Shown here one piece after another: positions 28,943 to 39,327 of a stretch of 64,000 bases of DNA. The notes beneath the pieces were generated by a model. The model was not told where the DNA came from. It did no database searches and was given only the letters and a program-made list of their open reading frames with translations. Every line of letters starts with the position of its first letter. Positions within the stretch are counted from its first letter, which is position 1. The stretch is taken from the NCBI GenBank assembly GCA_902616645.1, contig CACMTO010000002.1:62001-126000 (forward strand), given 5' to 3'. This DNA is from an uncultured Pelagibacteraceae bacterium (GTDB taxonomy: Bacteria; Pseudomonadota; Alphaproteobacteria; Pelagibacterales; Pelagibacteraceae). Position numbers and translations under genes: made by a program.

Positions 28943-29959
28943 ATGTATAAAAATTTAAGAAACAAAAAAATTTTAGTTTTTGGAAATTCAGGTTTTGTAG
29001 GATCATGGTTAAGTATTGCACTGCACTGTTTTAAGTCAAATATCTTGGGTGTTTCTCTTAAAATGACTAATAAGAATTACATTTCAAATACAAATCAGTT
29101 TAAGAAATCCATTAAAACTTTAAACTGTGATATAAACAATCTCTCGAAAATAACAAAAAAAATTCAAAAATTTAATCCTGAAATAGTTATTCACTTAGCT
29201 TCCCAACCAATAGTTCATGAAGGTTATCGTAACCCAGAAAAGACATTCAAAACTAACCTATTTGGAACAATACAAATATTTGAACTAATCAAAAAAATTA
29301 AATCAGTTAAGAAGGTAATAGTTTTTACTTCAGATAAAGTTTATTTAAATAACTACAAAACGTTGACAGAAAATTCTAATTTAGGTGGGTTAGATCCATA
29401 TAGTGCGAGTAAATCATGTCAGGATATTCTAAGTCAAAGTTATAACTCTAGTTTTTTAAATAAAGATATGATCATTATAAGATCTGGTAATATAATAGGC
29501 GGTGGGGATTGGGGTTCAAATAGATTAATTCCAGATATCATGAATTCTATAAAAAAAAAGGAATCAGTTAAAGTCAGATCTATTAATTCTACTAGGCCAT
29601 GGTTACATATATTAGACGTTATTAATGGAATTATATTATTAGTTTCTAAGAAAACTAATTCTGATCAAACAAATATCTATAACTTAGCGCCGAGAAAACA
29701 AAATCAAGTCAAGGTTAAAAAAATATTAGTTCTTGTTCAAAAAATATTATCAACTAATTTAAAAATATTAATAAAAAAAAATAAAATTAAAGAAAAAAAA
29801 TATCTAAAACTATCATCTAAAAAAATTTATAAAGATTTAGGTTGGAAATGCAAATTAGGTCTTAAAAAAAGTTTAGATCTAACTATCAAATTATATTTAA
29901 CTAAAAGAGATAAATTATTTGATAAAACAAAAGAACAAATTTTAGTTTTTTTTAATTAA
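28943..29959 (+). CDS. rfbG: CDP-glucose 4,6-dehydratase
   Basis: Converts CDP-glucose to CDP-4-keto-6-deoxyglucose. It has 338 aa. The Rossmann loop is GNSGFVGSWL (about 14-23); HLASQPIVHEGYRNPEKTF is the characteristic RfbG block, followed by FTSDKVY and the catalytic YSASK in DPYSASKSCQD. It lies 4 bases after rfbF, as in other CDP-sugar clusters, and its TTAA stop is shared with the convergent SDR. RfbH, the 3-dehydrase that leads to 3,6-dideoxysugars, is absent, so a different branch is implied. Confidence 0.93.
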   Translation: MYKNLRNKKILVFGNSGFVGSWLSIALHCFKSNILGVSLKMTNKNYISNTNQFKKSIKTLNCDINNLSKITKKIQKFNPEIVIHLASQPIVHEGYRNPEKTFKTNLFGTIQIFELIKKIKSVKKVIVFTSDKVYLNNYKTLTENSNLGGLDPYSASKSCQDILSQSYNSSFLNKDMIIIRSGNIIGGGDWGSNRLIPDIMNSIKKKESVKVRSINSTRPWLHILDVINGIILLVSKKTNSDQTNIYNLAPRKQNQVKVKKILVLVQKILSTNLKILIKKNKIKEKKYLKLSSKKIYKDLGWKCKLGLKKSLDLTIKLYLTKRDKLFDKTKEQILVFFN

Positions 29960-30795
29960 CCATCAAAGATCTTTTTAAGATCTTTCATAAGGTTATTTTG
30001 AATTTTCCAACCAGGATAATTAGAGAAATCCTTAATTGGTTTTAACGACTCGTTAGAACGATATTTAATATTTCCAACATTTACCATCAGTTTTTTATCA
30101 AGGATTTTCTTCAAATTATTTACAAGACTCAATAGTTTAATTGGTTTTTTTGAACTTACAGTATAAGTTTTAAAACCAATATTTTTTTTTTGTTTTAAAT
30201 TATTCAAAATTAAATCTATTAAAGTACATATATCGTCTATATTAACATAGTCTAAATATTGTTTACCATGAGTAATATTTAGCACTCGATTTCTTTTGTA
30301 GCATCTCAACAGATCATTTAAGAATTTTTTTCTTAAATCATTTTTACCGTACGTATCAAATATTTTTAATGAAATAATCGAAATTCTTTTATTAGAATAA
30401 AATTTAAAAAAACTTTCATTTGCTTGTTTTGTTGCTGCATAAAAATTTAAGGGCTCTTTTTTAGAATTTCCCAATTCCCATTTTGTACCAAAAGAAATAT
30501 ATGCTTTAAAATTTTTATTTTTAGTAGCTTGATCTAAAAAAAAAATATTAGAATACAAGTTTGACTTTAAAAGTTTTTTAATATTCTTATGTGAATAACT
30601 CAAATTTTGATATGCAGAACAATTGATTAAAACTTCTGGTTTTTTTCTTTTAATTTCGTAGGAAACTTTAGTTATCCAATTTTTTTTATTAGAATTAAAC
30701 GAAGAAAAAAGGGTTACTTTTTTTTTTCTTTTAACCAAAAAATTTTTTAAGTTTTTACCCAAAAATCCTGATGATCCAATTATTCCTATTTTCAT
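29956..30795 (-). CDS. NAD(P)-dependent sugar epimerase/reductase (SDR)
   Basis: A 279-aa extended SDR with GSSGFLG at about 7-13 and the catalytic YAATK in NFYAATKQANES. It is a paralogue of the protein at 24783-25679; both carry the S-F-G-T-x block before the active site. It overlaps the epimerase-like gene at 30792 by 4 bases. In the CDP branch it is the best candidate for 4-ketoreduction of the methyl-branched sugar, by analogy with other C-methyl deoxysugar pathways. Specificity is inferred from context only. Confidence 0.85.
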   Translation of the reverse strand: MKIGIIGSSGFLGKNLKNFLVKRKKKVTLFSSFNSNKKNWITKVSYEIKRKKPEVLINCSAYQNLSYSHKNIKKLLKSNLYSNIFFLDQATKNKNFKAYISFGTKWELGNSKKEPLNFYAATKQANESFFKFYSNKRISIISLKIFDTYGKNDLRKKFLNDLLRCYKRNRVLNITHGKQYLDYVNIDDICTLIDLILNNLKQKKNIGFKTYTVSSKKPIKLLSLVNNLKKILDKKLMVNVGNIKYRSNESLKPIKDFSNYPGWKIQNNLMKDLKKIFDG

Positions 30796-31322
30796 TTTTT
30801 AATTTTCAAAAATTCGTTAAGATTTTGTAAATTTCTATCTTTATTTGAAAAAATCAATTTCATTTTAGGGAGTTTTATATTTAATGATTTTAAATTTATC
30901 CCAAATTCTTTTTTTGGATTATATTTTGAAGAGCTTAAATTAAGAAGAATTGTATTTTTTTCTAAAACAATTACTCCATGAGCAAAACCTTTTGGGATTA
31001 AAATTCCAGATAAATTTTTTGGACTTATAATTTTCTTAAAAATTTGAGAATATGTTTTAGAGTTTTTTCTTAAATCGATCGCTATATCCAAAATTTTTCC
31101 CTTCACGCAATAAATAATTTTTGACTGGGAAAATTTACCACTCTGACCGTGTAACCCTCTTACTGAACCCTTTTTAGATAAACTTAAGTAACTTTCATAA
31201 CAATTAAATTTTAATATTTTATTTTTTTTATCAAAAACTTTAATTAAATTACCTCTTAAATCTTGTTTTTTTTTAAATTTTAAGATTTTTAAATCTTTAA
31301 ATTTTGTTGAATAAATAATCAT
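30792..31322 (-). CDS. RmlC-like sugar epimerase, second copy
   Basis: A 176-aa dTDP-4-dehydrorhamnose 3,5-epimerase family cupin. It keeps DLRGN, the catalytic His in VRGLHGQ, IAIDLRKNS and IPKGFAHGV. Where the first copy and RmlC have YYKCTKY, this protein reads LNLSSSKY, so the Tyr that normally acts as general acid appears to be replaced. It may therefore be a single-position epimerase, use another acid, or do something different. It is translationally coupled (ATGA) to the SDR downstream and divergent from the DUF4422 gene. Confidence 0.84.
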   Translation of the reverse strand: MIIYSTKFKDLKILKFKKKQDLRGNLIKVFDKKNKILKFNCYESYLSLSKKGSVRGLHGQSGKFSQSKIIYCVKGKILDIAIDLRKNSKTYSQIFKKIISPKNLSGILIPKGFAHGVIVLEKNTILLNLSSSKYNPKKEFGINLKSLNIKLPKMKLIFSNKDRNLQNLNEFLKIKK

Positions 31323-31366
31323 ATATTTATAATTGTTTTTATGCTTATAATTATAAATTTAATTGA

Positions 31367-32209
31367 ATGAAATCCAATAATTTAAAAATTTATTGTATCA
31401 CTAATAAATATTTTGATTTTCTAGATAATCTTGACATAAATATTATTGTGGGTGGTTCAATTAATCAAAAACAACAATTTCCAAAAAATTGGTTATTAGA
31501 TTCTACAAATGATAATATTTCAAATAAAAATCAAACATTTGGAACACTTACCTCACTATATTGGATATGGAAAAATGAATTACAGAAATATGGAAATGAC
31601 GATTGGGTGGGTATTTGCCATTATAGAAGATACTGGCTGAATGAAAATCATGAAAAAAAAATAGATGTCCATAATTTAAATGATAATTTAATGAAATCTA
31701 TTACTGGAAATAATTTAAAGTATGATGGTTTTGTAGTTTCTCCTCAAAATGTAACTGGTTATAAATTAATGAAAATTCTTAAAAAAGGAAAAAAAAATAT
31801 TTTGAGAAACCCTTTAATTCTTTTTAAAAAAAAACATCATACTATCAATTTACACTTTGATATGTTTCATATCTATAATGGTTTGAATAAAGCATCTGCT
31901 GTTATGCAAGAAACGGAAAAAAAACATTTTCTGAAATATATCAATTCAAAAACCCAATATCTTCCTTTTAGTATTTTTATCTTAAAAAAGGAAAAGTTCC
32001 AAAATTTATGTATTAATACTTTTGACTGGATTTTTAAATGCGAAAATCTATTCGATAAAGAAAAGTTGAAAGGTTATGGTCAAATTAGAATATTTGATTT
32101 TTTAGCTGAAAGATATTTTTCATTTTGGATAGAGAAAAATATTAAATATAAAATTTTACCAGGTATCTTTGTTGATATTAACAATAATGATAAATCTAAT
32201 TTTATTTAA
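31367..32209 (+). CDS. DUF4422-type glycosyltransferase
   Basis: A 280-aa protein resembling the DUF4422 family found in capsule and exopolysaccharide clusters, thought to be glycosyltransferases. Indicative segments are [10 protein letters not shown] (about 64-73), [10 protein letters not shown] (about 82-91) and the C-terminal [20 protein letters not shown]. No signal peptide or membrane segment. It is the last gene of the sugar island, between the divergent epimerase and the tRNA-Ser. Acceptor and donor are unknown. Confidence 0.8.
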   Translation: MKSNNLKIYCITNKYFDFLDNLDINIIVGGSINQKQQFPKNWLLDSTNDNISNKNQTFGTLTSLYWIWKNELQKYGNDDWVGICHYRRYWLNENHEKKIDVHNLNDNLMKSITGNNLKYDGFVVSPQNVTGYKLMKILKKGKKNILRNPLILFKKKHHTINLHFDMFHIYNGLNKASAVMQETEKKHFLKYINSKTQYLPFSIFILKKEKFQNLCINTFDWIFKCENLFDKEKLKGYGQIRIFDFLAERYFSFWIEKNIKYKILPGIFVDINNNDKSNFI

Positions 32210-32225
32210 TTTTCTTAAAATTTAA

Positions 32226-32315
32226 TGGCGGAGAGAATGGGATTCGAACCCATGAAAGAGTTTCCCCTTTACACGCTTTCCAAGCGTGCGCCTTCAACCA
32301 CTCGGCCACCTCTCC
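32226..32315 (-). tRNA. tRNA-Ser (anticodon GGA)
   Basis: A 90-nt tRNA with a long variable arm, as expected for serine. Read on the minus strand the acceptor is GGAGAGG pairing with TCTCTCC (one G-U), discriminator G and encoded CCA at 32226-32228. The anticodon stem-loop ACGC-TTGGAAA-GCGT gives anticodon GGA, reading TCC and TCT. The T arm GGGTTCGAATCCC is canonical. It marks the right edge of the sugar island and lies 8 bases from the 3' end of the oxygenase gene. Confidence 0.96.
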
Positions 32316-32323
32316 ATCTTAAA

Positions 32324-33190
32324 TTAATTGACTCTTTTTCTTTTCGTTTTTCCAGTTCTTAAGTAATTTTTTTCAAACTTCTTTAGATTTTGATAGAATT
32401 TAAAATTTCTTAACATATTTTTTAAATATTCTCTTTTAACTGAAACATCATTTTTATCTCCGTGGCGTCCCTTAAAAACTGTTGTATTTTTTTTTATAAC
32501 TTTTGCAATCTCACTTAATGGTCTTCCTCTTGAAAAATAATAAGTTGCAACTGATTTTCTAGACATATTTTTTGGGCACTTAAGCGGATTAGGATGTCCG
32601 TGATTAGTAAAATCATTTGTTGAAAAAATAACCATTGTGTTAAAATTTGGAGCTATTTTTTTAATACATTTATCCATACTTTTATTCCAAAGTTCTAAAT
32701 TTCCGCCATAGTTTTTTTTCCAATTTTTGTTCAAATAAATTAATACATTTATTCTTCTGTCAAGATTTTTAAATGGATGCTTGCTAAAATCCGTGTGTAT
32801 CTTCAAAACACCCCCTCTTTTTATTTCATGTAAACCACCACCACTTAAATGCGGATCAGGCAATATCTTTTCTTTTATTGATGTGACTTTCTGGAGAAAA
32901 TCTAAAAAATCTTTTGAATTTAAATAATCGAATAAAATTTTAGTATTCTTTTTAAAATTTTCTCTTTTGTTGTTTGCAAATTTAATCTCATTTTTATTAT
33001 TATAATTATTTGATGAATTTATTTTCGAAAGATTTGGAAATTCTTTAAGTACATTTGATAGGAATTTTTTATCAAAAAAATTTTTGACTACAAGATGAGG
33101 GTATGGCTTTGATTTCAAGTAAGTTTGCTTCTTATCAATTGCAAAATTATTTAATTTCTTAAATCTTTCAGAAATAATTTTAGTTCTCAT
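32324..33190 (-). CDS. 2-oxoglutarate/Fe(II)-dependent oxygenase
   Basis: A prolyl-hydroxylase-like dioxygenase. Iron ligands are His and Asp of IHTDFSKHP and the distal His of NHGHPNPL; the 2-oxoglutarate Arg is in MSRKSVATYYF. The layout (PYPHLVVKNFF near the N-terminus, GGGLHEIKRGG before the H-x-D) resembles Tpa1/OGFOD-type and sugar-cluster hydroxylases. I chose the ATG at 33190 (288 aa), which overlaps the GT17 stop as TAATG, the same junction seen between lepA and GT17; an ATG four codons upstream is possible. The substrate may be a protein residue or a glycan. Confidence 0.86.
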   Translation of the reverse strand: MRTKIISERFKKLNNFAIDKKQTYLKSKPYPHLVVKNFFDKKFLSNVLKEFPNLSKINSSNNYNNKNEIKFANNKRENFKKNTKILFDYLNSKDFLDFLQKVTSIKEKILPDPHLSGGGLHEIKRGGVLKIHTDFSKHPFKNLDRRINVLIYLNKNWKKNYGGNLELWNKSMDKCIKKIAPNFNTMVIFSTNDFTNHGHPNPLKCPKNMSRKSVATYYFSRGRPLSEIAKVIKKNTTVFKGRHGDKNDVSVKREYLKNMLRNFKFYQNLKKFEKNYLRTGKTKRKRVN

Positions 33191-33996
33191 TATAAAATCC
33201 ACTCTTTAAATTTGTTTTGGTTTTTTTGTAAATACTCTGGATATGTGTCATCTATATTTACTCTTTCAAATGTGTGTCCTCTATTAAATAAATCTATTTT
33301 TTGTTTAATCTTTTCTTTTATATTATTCTCATTAAAGTACTCCTCTTTGTCCCAACTGGTTTCGGCCAAACTCTTAAATTTTTTAGATATTTCATCCGGT
33401 CTAAGTAAATAATTAAAATGCCAACCTCCATCATTTATTATCTCAATGCTTTTTTCTTTATCAAATCTCCAAATTCCATATTTTAAATTTTTAGATACAA
33501 TTTTTTCTCTTAACCAATTTATTGATTTTAAGTCCTTTTTTTTGCAAATTCTAGTACCTTCCCAAGGAGACTCGAACTTATTAAATAAGTTTAATTTATA
33601 CGTATACATATTTTGAAAAAAAATTCCAAATTTTTTTTTTAAAACAATATTTTTAATTTTTTTTGGATTAGGTATTTCATCAGGGTCTGAAAACATTATA
33701 AAATCCTCGTCAACTGCATCTCTTATCCCTTCAAATATAAACTCTCTTTGATAGGATTGATTCTCCCAGGGAGTATTGTTTGTTGGAAATTTTTTTCTTA
33801 TAATAATGTGATCAATTTTGTCCTTTAATTCAGGAAAATTGTCTTTAGAAAAATTTAAATCTTTAAATTTTCCTCTATGATCATAAATAGACTCACATAC
33901 AACAAACTTATCAACAGAATCTTTTAAAATAGAAAATCTTAGTTTCATTAGAAGGTTTTCTTGGAAAAAAGTCACGCAATCATAAATTTTACTCAT
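33190..33996 (-). CDS. glycosyltransferase family 17 protein
   Basis: A 268-aa protein similar to GT17, the family of the eukaryotic bisecting beta-1,4-N-acetylglucosaminyltransferase III. Family features are the start KIYDCVTFFQENLLMKLR, VDKFVVCES (about 29-37), the DDE-like FSDPDEIPN (about 96-104) for metal/nucleotide binding, and GGWHFNYL. No membrane anchor, so the acceptor is probably cytoplasmic or on the inner leaflet. Its ATG overlaps the lepA stop by one base (TAATG), and its own stop overlaps the oxygenase start likewise, placing all three under common translation. Confidence 0.86.
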   Translation of the reverse strand: MSKIYDCVTFFQENLLMKLRFSILKDSVDKFVVCESIYDHRGKFKDLNFSKDNFPELKDKIDHIIIRKKFPTNNTPWENQSYQREFIFEGIRDAVDEDFIMFSDPDEIPNPKKIKNIVLKKKFGIFFQNMYTYKLNLFNKFESPWEGTRICKKKDLKSINWLREKIVSKNLKYGIWRFDKEKSIEIINDGGWHFNYLLRPDEISKKFKSLAETSWDKEEYFNENNIKEKIKQKIDLFNRGHTFERVNIDDTYPEYLQKNQNKFKEWIL

Positions 33997-35804
33997 TATC
34001 TTTCCTTGTTTATTTTTAAAACTCCTATGAATGCTTCTTGTGGTATTTCTACCTTTCCAAATTGTTTCGATCTTGCTTTACCCTTTTTTTGCTTTTCTAG
34101 TAATTTTCTTTTTCTATCAGTAGCACCGCCACCATGTATTTTTGTTAATACGTCTTTTTTAAAACCTTTTATTGTCTCACGAGCTATAATTTTTCCTCCT
34201 ATTGCAGCTTGTACGGGTATCATAAAATTATGTCTTGGAATTAAATCCTTTAACTTCTCACAAACTTCTCTCCCAGTTTTTTGAGCAAAGTCTTTATGTA
34301 TCATCATCGCTAGCGCATCAACTGGTTCACTATTTACAAGTATTCCAAGTTTGACTAGATTTCCCTCTCTATGCCCAATTATATCATAATCAAAGCTTGC
34401 ATATCCACTAGTCATAGATTTGATGCGATCATTAAAATCAAAGACTACTTCATTTAAAGGAAGTTCGTAGTTTAGAACAGCTCTATTCCCTGAGTAACTA
34501 AGATTTGTCTGAACTCCTCTCTTATCTTGACACAATTTTATAATGGATCCTAAATATTGATCTGGAGTGATAATTGTTGCTTTGATCCATGGTTCCTCAA
34601 TAAATTTTATTTGAGATGGATCAGGAAGACTTGATGGATTTTGTAAGTCTTTAACTTCACCATTAATAAGGTTTAGTTTGTAAACAACACCAGGTGTTGT
34701 TGTGAGTAAATTCACATCAAATTCTCTCTCTAGTCTTTCTGTAATTATTTCAAGATGTAATAATCCTAAAAATCCACATCTAAAGCCCAAACCAAGTGCA
34801 GATGATGATTCTGCCTCAAAAGAAAAACTAGAATCATTTAATTGTAGTTTTGCCAACCCATCTTTCAACTTTTGATATTCAGAACTGTCAACCGGAAATA
34901 GTCCACAAAAAACCACTGGTTTACTTGGTTTAAAACCTGGTAAGGGTTGGACTTTAGGTTTTGATGCATCACAAATGGTATCACCAACTTTTGTTTCTGA
35001 TAAAATCTTAATACCTGTCGTGATAAAGCCTATTTCACCGGTTTTTAGCTCTACAATATCTTTTGGTTTAGGCGTAAATACCCCTACTTTTTCAACTATA
35101 TAATCTTGATCTGTAGAGAGCATTTTGACTTTCATATTTTTATATAGTTTACCATTTATCACTCTTACTAAAATTACCACTCCTAAATATGTGTCGTACC
35201 AACTATCGACTAACAAACATTTAAGATCATCATTTTGTTTTCCGGTAGGTCCAGGTAATTGAGAGATGATTTGTTCTAAAATTTCATCTATACCCTCTCC
35301 AGTTTTTCCTGAACATGGAACAGCATTTTTTGTATCGATGCCTATAACATCTTCAATTTGTTTATTAGTTTTTTCCAAGTCGGAGGCGGGTAAATCTATT
35401 TTATTCAATACAGGTATAATTTCATGATTAATGTCTAATGCCTGATAAACATTTGCTAGTGTTTGTGCTTCAACGCCCTGAGTGCTATCAACTATTAATA
35501 TCGAGCCTTCACAAGCATATAATGATCTGCTAACTTCATAGCTAAAATCAACATGACCAGGAGTATCAATAATATTTAAAATATAGTCCTTACCATTCTT
35601 AGCTTTGTAATTTAACTTTACTGTTTGAGCTTTAATCGTAATTCCTCTCTCTCTTTCAATATCCATAGAGTCAAGAACTTGAGCTTTCATTTCTCTCTCT
35701 GTTAGACCACCACATTTATGAATAATTCTATCAGCTATTGTTGATTTGCCATGATCTATATGTGCAATTATTGCAAAATTTCTTATATTATCAATTTCAC
35801 TCAT
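33996..35804 (-). CDS. lepA: elongation factor 4 (LepA)
   Basis: Ribosome-associated GTPase that can back-translocate or aid 30S biogenesis. It has 602 aa, the standard length. G1 is AHIDHGKST (about 14-22), G3 DTPGHVDF, G4 NKIDLP, then EF-G-like domains and the LepA-specific C-terminal domain containing [19 protein letters not shown]. It follows pheT after 7 bases in the minus-strand translation operon. Two accessory genes are coupled directly to its stop codon, which is unusual for lepA. Confidence 0.97.
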   Translation of the reverse strand: MSEIDNIRNFAIIAHIDHGKSTIADRIIHKCGGLTEREMKAQVLDSMDIERERGITIKAQTVKLNYKAKNGKDYILNIIDTPGHVDFSYEVSRSLYACEGSILIVDSTQGVEAQTLANVYQALDINHEIIPVLNKIDLPASDLEKTNKQIEDVIGIDTKNAVPCSGKTGEGIDEILEQIISQLPGPTGKQNDDLKCLLVDSWYDTYLGVVILVRVINGKLYKNMKVKMLSTDQDYIVEKVGVFTPKPKDIVELKTGEIGFITTGIKILSETKVGDTICDASKPKVQPLPGFKPSKPVVFCGLFPVDSSEYQKLKDGLAKLQLNDSSFSFEAESSSALGLGFRCGFLGLLHLEIITERLEREFDVNLLTTTPGVVYKLNLINGEVKDLQNPSSLPDPSQIKFIEEPWIKATIITPDQYLGSIIKLCQDKRGVQTNLSYSGNRAVLNYELPLNEVVFDFNDRIKSMTSGYASFDYDIIGHREGNLVKLGILVNSEPVDALAMMIHKDFAQKTGREVCEKLKDLIPRHNFMIPVQAAIGGKIIARETIKGFKKDVLTKIHGGGATDRKRKLLEKQKKGKARSKQFGKVEIPQEAFIGVLKINKER

Positions 35805-35811
35805 TTAATTT

Positions 35812-38220
35812 TTAGGATCGTATTATCGCACCAGTCTCTTTTTCGACTGTTTCAATAATAAGTTTATTTATCTTTTCTAAGTCACTCTCCTTTAAAGTTT
35901 TTGACATTGACTGAATAGTTACGTTTAAAGCAATTGACTTTTTATTATCAGGAATATTATCACCCTCATAAACATCGAAAATATCGACATTTTTGATAAG
36001 TTCTTTGTCAATATTGTACACGAGCTCAATTAAGTCTTGGGACCTAAAATTCTTATTAATAATGAATGCAAAATCTCTTTCTGATTTTTGATAATCCGAA
36101 GCTTTATAAACGTCCTTCTTATCTTTAAGAGATTTTTTCTGAAATTCTAAATTATTTAAAAATATTTCGAATCCAACTAAGGCCTCGGTCTTTATATCTT
36201 TTTTTTTTAGAATACTAGGATGGATTTCTCCAAAGTATGCTGCTACTTTATTTTTTTCTTTAGTCAAAAAAATCCTTCCTGCTTTTCCAGGATGATAGTA
36301 ATTTGGTACTTTATCATCGATGAAAAAGTCTGATCTATTATTTCCTGCTTCCACTAAAGTTTGGATAACGTCTCTTTTAATGTCAAAAATATCTATATCT
36401 CTCTCTTTCTCAATCCAAGACATCCTTGAAACTTTTCCAGATCGTAAAGCACCTAAAACTGTTTCTTGATCACCTGGATTTATCCCAAAGAAAACAGGGC
36501 CAATTTCAAATAACGAGATATCTTTAATACCTCTGTCTAAATTTTTATTGAGATAAGTTATTAAGTTTGAAAAAATTGAATTCCTTAAAACATTTAGTTC
36601 AGAACTAATTGGATTTAAAATCTCAATATTTTTTTTATCATTTTTAAATAAATTGTTTGTATCTGAATCTGTAAATGACCAAGTTATAGCTTCCTGAAAA
36701 CCTTTCGAAGCGACCGATCTTTGTAAAAAATGGAACATCTTCTGAGTTTCATTGAGAGTAGATTTATCTCTCGTTTTAATAGGGTCAATTTTTTTTATCT
36801 TACCATATCCATATATTCTTATCAATTCTTCGACTATATCAATTGGTTGTTCTATGTCCGGTCTCCAAGAAGGGACTTGAAGGTCAAGAAAATTTCTATT
36901 TTTTTTTACTTTAAATCCCAAATTTTCCAAAATTTTTGTTATTTCTTTAATTGAAATTTTAAATCCAAGAGTCTTCTCAAGTAATTCTAATTCAAACTTA
37001 ATATTTTTTAATTTAAATTTTTCTGTTTTTTGAATGTCTATTTTACTAATTTCACCACCACAAATTTCTTTTATTAATTTTGCAGCTACCTTAAGGCCTT
37101 TTTCAACTGACAAAGGATCTATTCCCCTTTCAAATCTAAATTTTGCGTCAGTATCAATGTTGAGTTGTTTTGATGTTTTTCTTATTGATCTTGGATCAAA
37201 ATAAGCTGACTCCAAAAAAACATTTACAGTATTTAATTCAGTGCTAGATCTTGTACCTCCAATAATTCCACCCAATCCTAAGATACCTTCAGAGTCAGTA
37301 ATAACACAAGCTCCTTCCTCTAATTTGTACTCTTTATTGTCTAAAGCTTGAAATTTTTCACCCTTTTTTGAATTTCTAACTACAATACCTTTTTGAATTT
37401 TATCAGCGTCATAGGCATGGAGTGGTCTGTTTAAATCTATCATCACATAATTTGTAATATCCACGATGGCAGAGATGGGTTTCTGCCCTACTGAAATTAG
37501 CTTATCTATTAGCCATTTTGGGCTTTTAGTATTTTTAACATTTGTGATTAAACAACTTCCAAAAATTGAACATCCATGATTTTTTTCTTTTAAAATCTTT
37601 ACACCAATTTTTTGACTACCTTTGTGGTTGATTTTACCAAATTCAATATTCTTAAGCTTACCAAAGCCTGCTGTTGCTAAATCTCTAGCTATACCTCTTA
37701 CACCTAAACAATCTGGTCTATTTGGTGTGATAGACAAATCAATCAAATTTGATTTACTTTTTGTGAAGTATTTTTTTCCAATTTTATTTTGGTATTTATT
37801 TTGATTGAGTTCTACAATACCATCACTTTCATTAGATAAATTTAATTCACTTTCAGAACAAAGCATACCATAGGATGTAACTCCTCTTATTTTAGTTACT
37901 TCAAGCTTCATTTTATTTTTTGGGATAATAGAGCCTGGAGGGGCATAAATGGTCAAAAGTCCTTTATTAGCATTTGGGGCACCACATACAACTTTAATCA
38001 AATCATTTTTGCCAATGTTTACCTCACAAACTTTCAACCTATCTGCGTTAGGATGTTTCTCAACTTTAAGTATTTTAGCAACAATGAATTCATCCAGATC
38101 TGAAGTCGAGCTCTCAACTCCTTCAACTTCTAGACCTATATCAGTTAATTTTTGTAAAAGTTGATTTTCTGAGTTTTTTGTTTGAAGATGATCTTTCAAC
38201 CAATCATATGTAATTTTCAT
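35812..38220 (-). CDS. pheT: phenylalanyl-tRNA synthetase beta subunit
   Basis: Beta chain of the heterotetrameric PheRS. It has 802 aa. The N-terminal tRNA-binding OB domain (about 40-150) contains [17 protein letters not shown], followed by the B3/B4 editing domain (with GIIGG), B5 DNA-binding-like fold, a catalytic-like core (about 470-690) and a C-terminal anticodon-binding ferredoxin-like domain ending GAIIRS. The ATG overlaps the pheS stop by 4 bases, so alpha and beta are made in step. Confidence 0.97.
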   Translation of the reverse strand: MKITYDWLKDHLQTKNSENQLLQKLTDIGLEVEGVESSTSDLDEFIVAKILKVEKHPNADRLKVCEVNIGKNDLIKVVCGAPNANKGLLTIYAPPGSIIPKNKMKLEVTKIRGVTSYGMLCSESELNLSNESDGIVELNQNKYQNKIGKKYFTKSKSNLIDLSITPNRPDCLGVRGIARDLATAGFGKLKNIEFGKINHKGSQKIGVKILKEKNHGCSIFGSCLITNVKNTKSPKWLIDKLISVGQKPISAIVDITNYVMIDLNRPLHAYDADKIQKGIVVRNSKKGEKFQALDNKEYKLEEGACVITDSEGILGLGGIIGGTRSSTELNTVNVFLESAYFDPRSIRKTSKQLNIDTDAKFRFERGIDPLSVEKGLKVAAKLIKEICGGEISKIDIQKTEKFKLKNIKFELELLEKTLGFKISIKEITKILENLGFKVKKNRNFLDLQVPSWRPDIEQPIDIVEELIRIYGYGKIKKIDPIKTRDKSTLNETQKMFHFLQRSVASKGFQEAITWSFTDSDTNNLFKNDKKNIEILNPISSELNVLRNSIFSNLITYLNKNLDRGIKDISLFEIGPVFFGINPGDQETVLGALRSGKVSRMSWIEKERDIDIFDIKRDVIQTLVEAGNNRSDFFIDDKVPNYYHPGKAGRIFLTKEKNKVAAYFGEIHPSILKKKDIKTEALVGFEIFLNNLEFQKKSLKDKKDVYKASDYQKSERDFAFIINKNFRSQDLIELVYNIDKELIKNVDIFDVYEGDNIPDNKKSIALNVTIQSMSKTLKESDLEKINKLIIETVEKETGAIIRS

Positions 38221-39284
38221 CGACTTAATCCTCTATAATTAGTTGGAACATCTAATGGATCAAAACCAAAATGATTTAACCATCTGTAGTCACATTCGAA
38301 AAATGCTCTTAAATCCTTGATTCCATACTTAAGCATAGCTAGTCTATCTATTCCTATACCAAAAGCGTATCCTTGGAATTTGTCTGGATTAACTTTTACA
38401 TTTTTAAGAACATTTGGATGAACCATCCCACATCCTAGAATTTCTAGCCATTTGTCTCCTTCACCAATCACAATTTTTCCGTTTTTAATTTCATAACCGA
38501 TATCAACCTCTGCTGAAGGTTCAGTAAAAGGAAAATGGCTTGGCCTAAATCTCATTTTAATATTTTTGACTTCAAAAAATTCTTTTATAAAATAATTTAA
38601 ACAACCCTTTAAATGACCCATATTTATATCTGTATCTATATGAAGACCTTCTACCTGATGAAACATGGGTGTATGAGTTTGATCGCTATCAGATCTATAA
38701 GTTCTTCCTGGAGCAATAATCTTAAAAGGCGGCTTATCATTTAGCATGGTCCTTATCTGAACTGGTGAAGTATGTGTTCTAAGTAATTTTTCTTTTTTTG
38801 GATCGAGATAAAATGTATCATGCATATCTCTTGCTGGATGATTGTCTGGTGTATTTAAAGCAGTGAAATTATTATACTCATTTTCAACGTCTGGGCCCTC
38901 TGCAACACTAAAACCTATTTCTGAAAAGATCGAGGAAATTTCATCAATTGTCTGGGAAACGGGATGTATTTTTCCTCTTATAAAATTTCTTTCTGGTAAG
39001 GTAATATCAATCTTTTCTTTTTCTAATTTTTCATTAATTTCAATATTTTCAATTTCTCTTACTTTTATATTGATCAAATTTTGTAGTTCACCCTTAACTA
39101 AATTAAGTTCTGAAGCAAAATTTTTTCTTTCTGCCTCTGCAATTTTACCTATATTCTTAAACTCTAATGTTATATGTCCATTTTTTCCGAATAGATCTGA
39201 TTTAATTTGATTAATTTCAGAAAGATTTAATTTCTTACCAAGTTTTAATTTGAATTCATCTTTGATTTTTTTAAGATCAAGCAT
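38217..39284 (-). CDS. pheS: phenylalanyl-tRNA synthetase alpha subunit
   Basis: Catalytic alpha chain of PheRS. It has 355 aa. After an N-terminal coiled coil (about 1-90) come class II motifs: [27 protein letters not shown]-like [16 protein letters not shown] (motif 1 region), [30 protein letters not shown] (motif 2) and [12 protein letters not shown] (motif 3). It is downstream of rplT by 43 bases and coupled to pheT. It belongs to the thrS-infC-rpmI-rplT-pheST arrangement shared by many bacteria. Confidence 0.97.
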   Translation of the reverse strand: MLDLKKIKDEFKLKLGKKLNLSEINQIKSDLFGKNGHITLEFKNIGKIAEAERKNFASELNLVKGELQNLINIKVREIENIEINEKLEKEKIDITLPERNFIRGKIHPVSQTIDEISSIFSEIGFSVAEGPDVENEYNNFTALNTPDNHPARDMHDTFYLDPKKEKLLRTHTSPVQIRTMLNDKPPFKIIAPGRTYRSDSDQTHTPMFHQVEGLHIDTDINMGHLKGCLNYFIKEFFEVKNIKMRFRPSHFPFTEPSAEVDIGYEIKNGKIVIGEGDKWLEILGCGMVHPNVLKNVKVNPDKFQGYAFGIGIDRLAMLKYGIKDLRAFFECDYRWLNHFGFDPLDVPTNYRGLSR

Positions 39285-39327
39285 TTGTACAGATTATTTC
39301 TTCAGCAAAATAAAACAATAGTGAAGA

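Noticed and set aside
33190-33996. GT17 gene as a eukaryote-derived contaminant
   Set aside because: Base composition matches neighbours and it is interlocked with lepA and the oxygenase through TAATG junctions, so it belongs to this chromosome.
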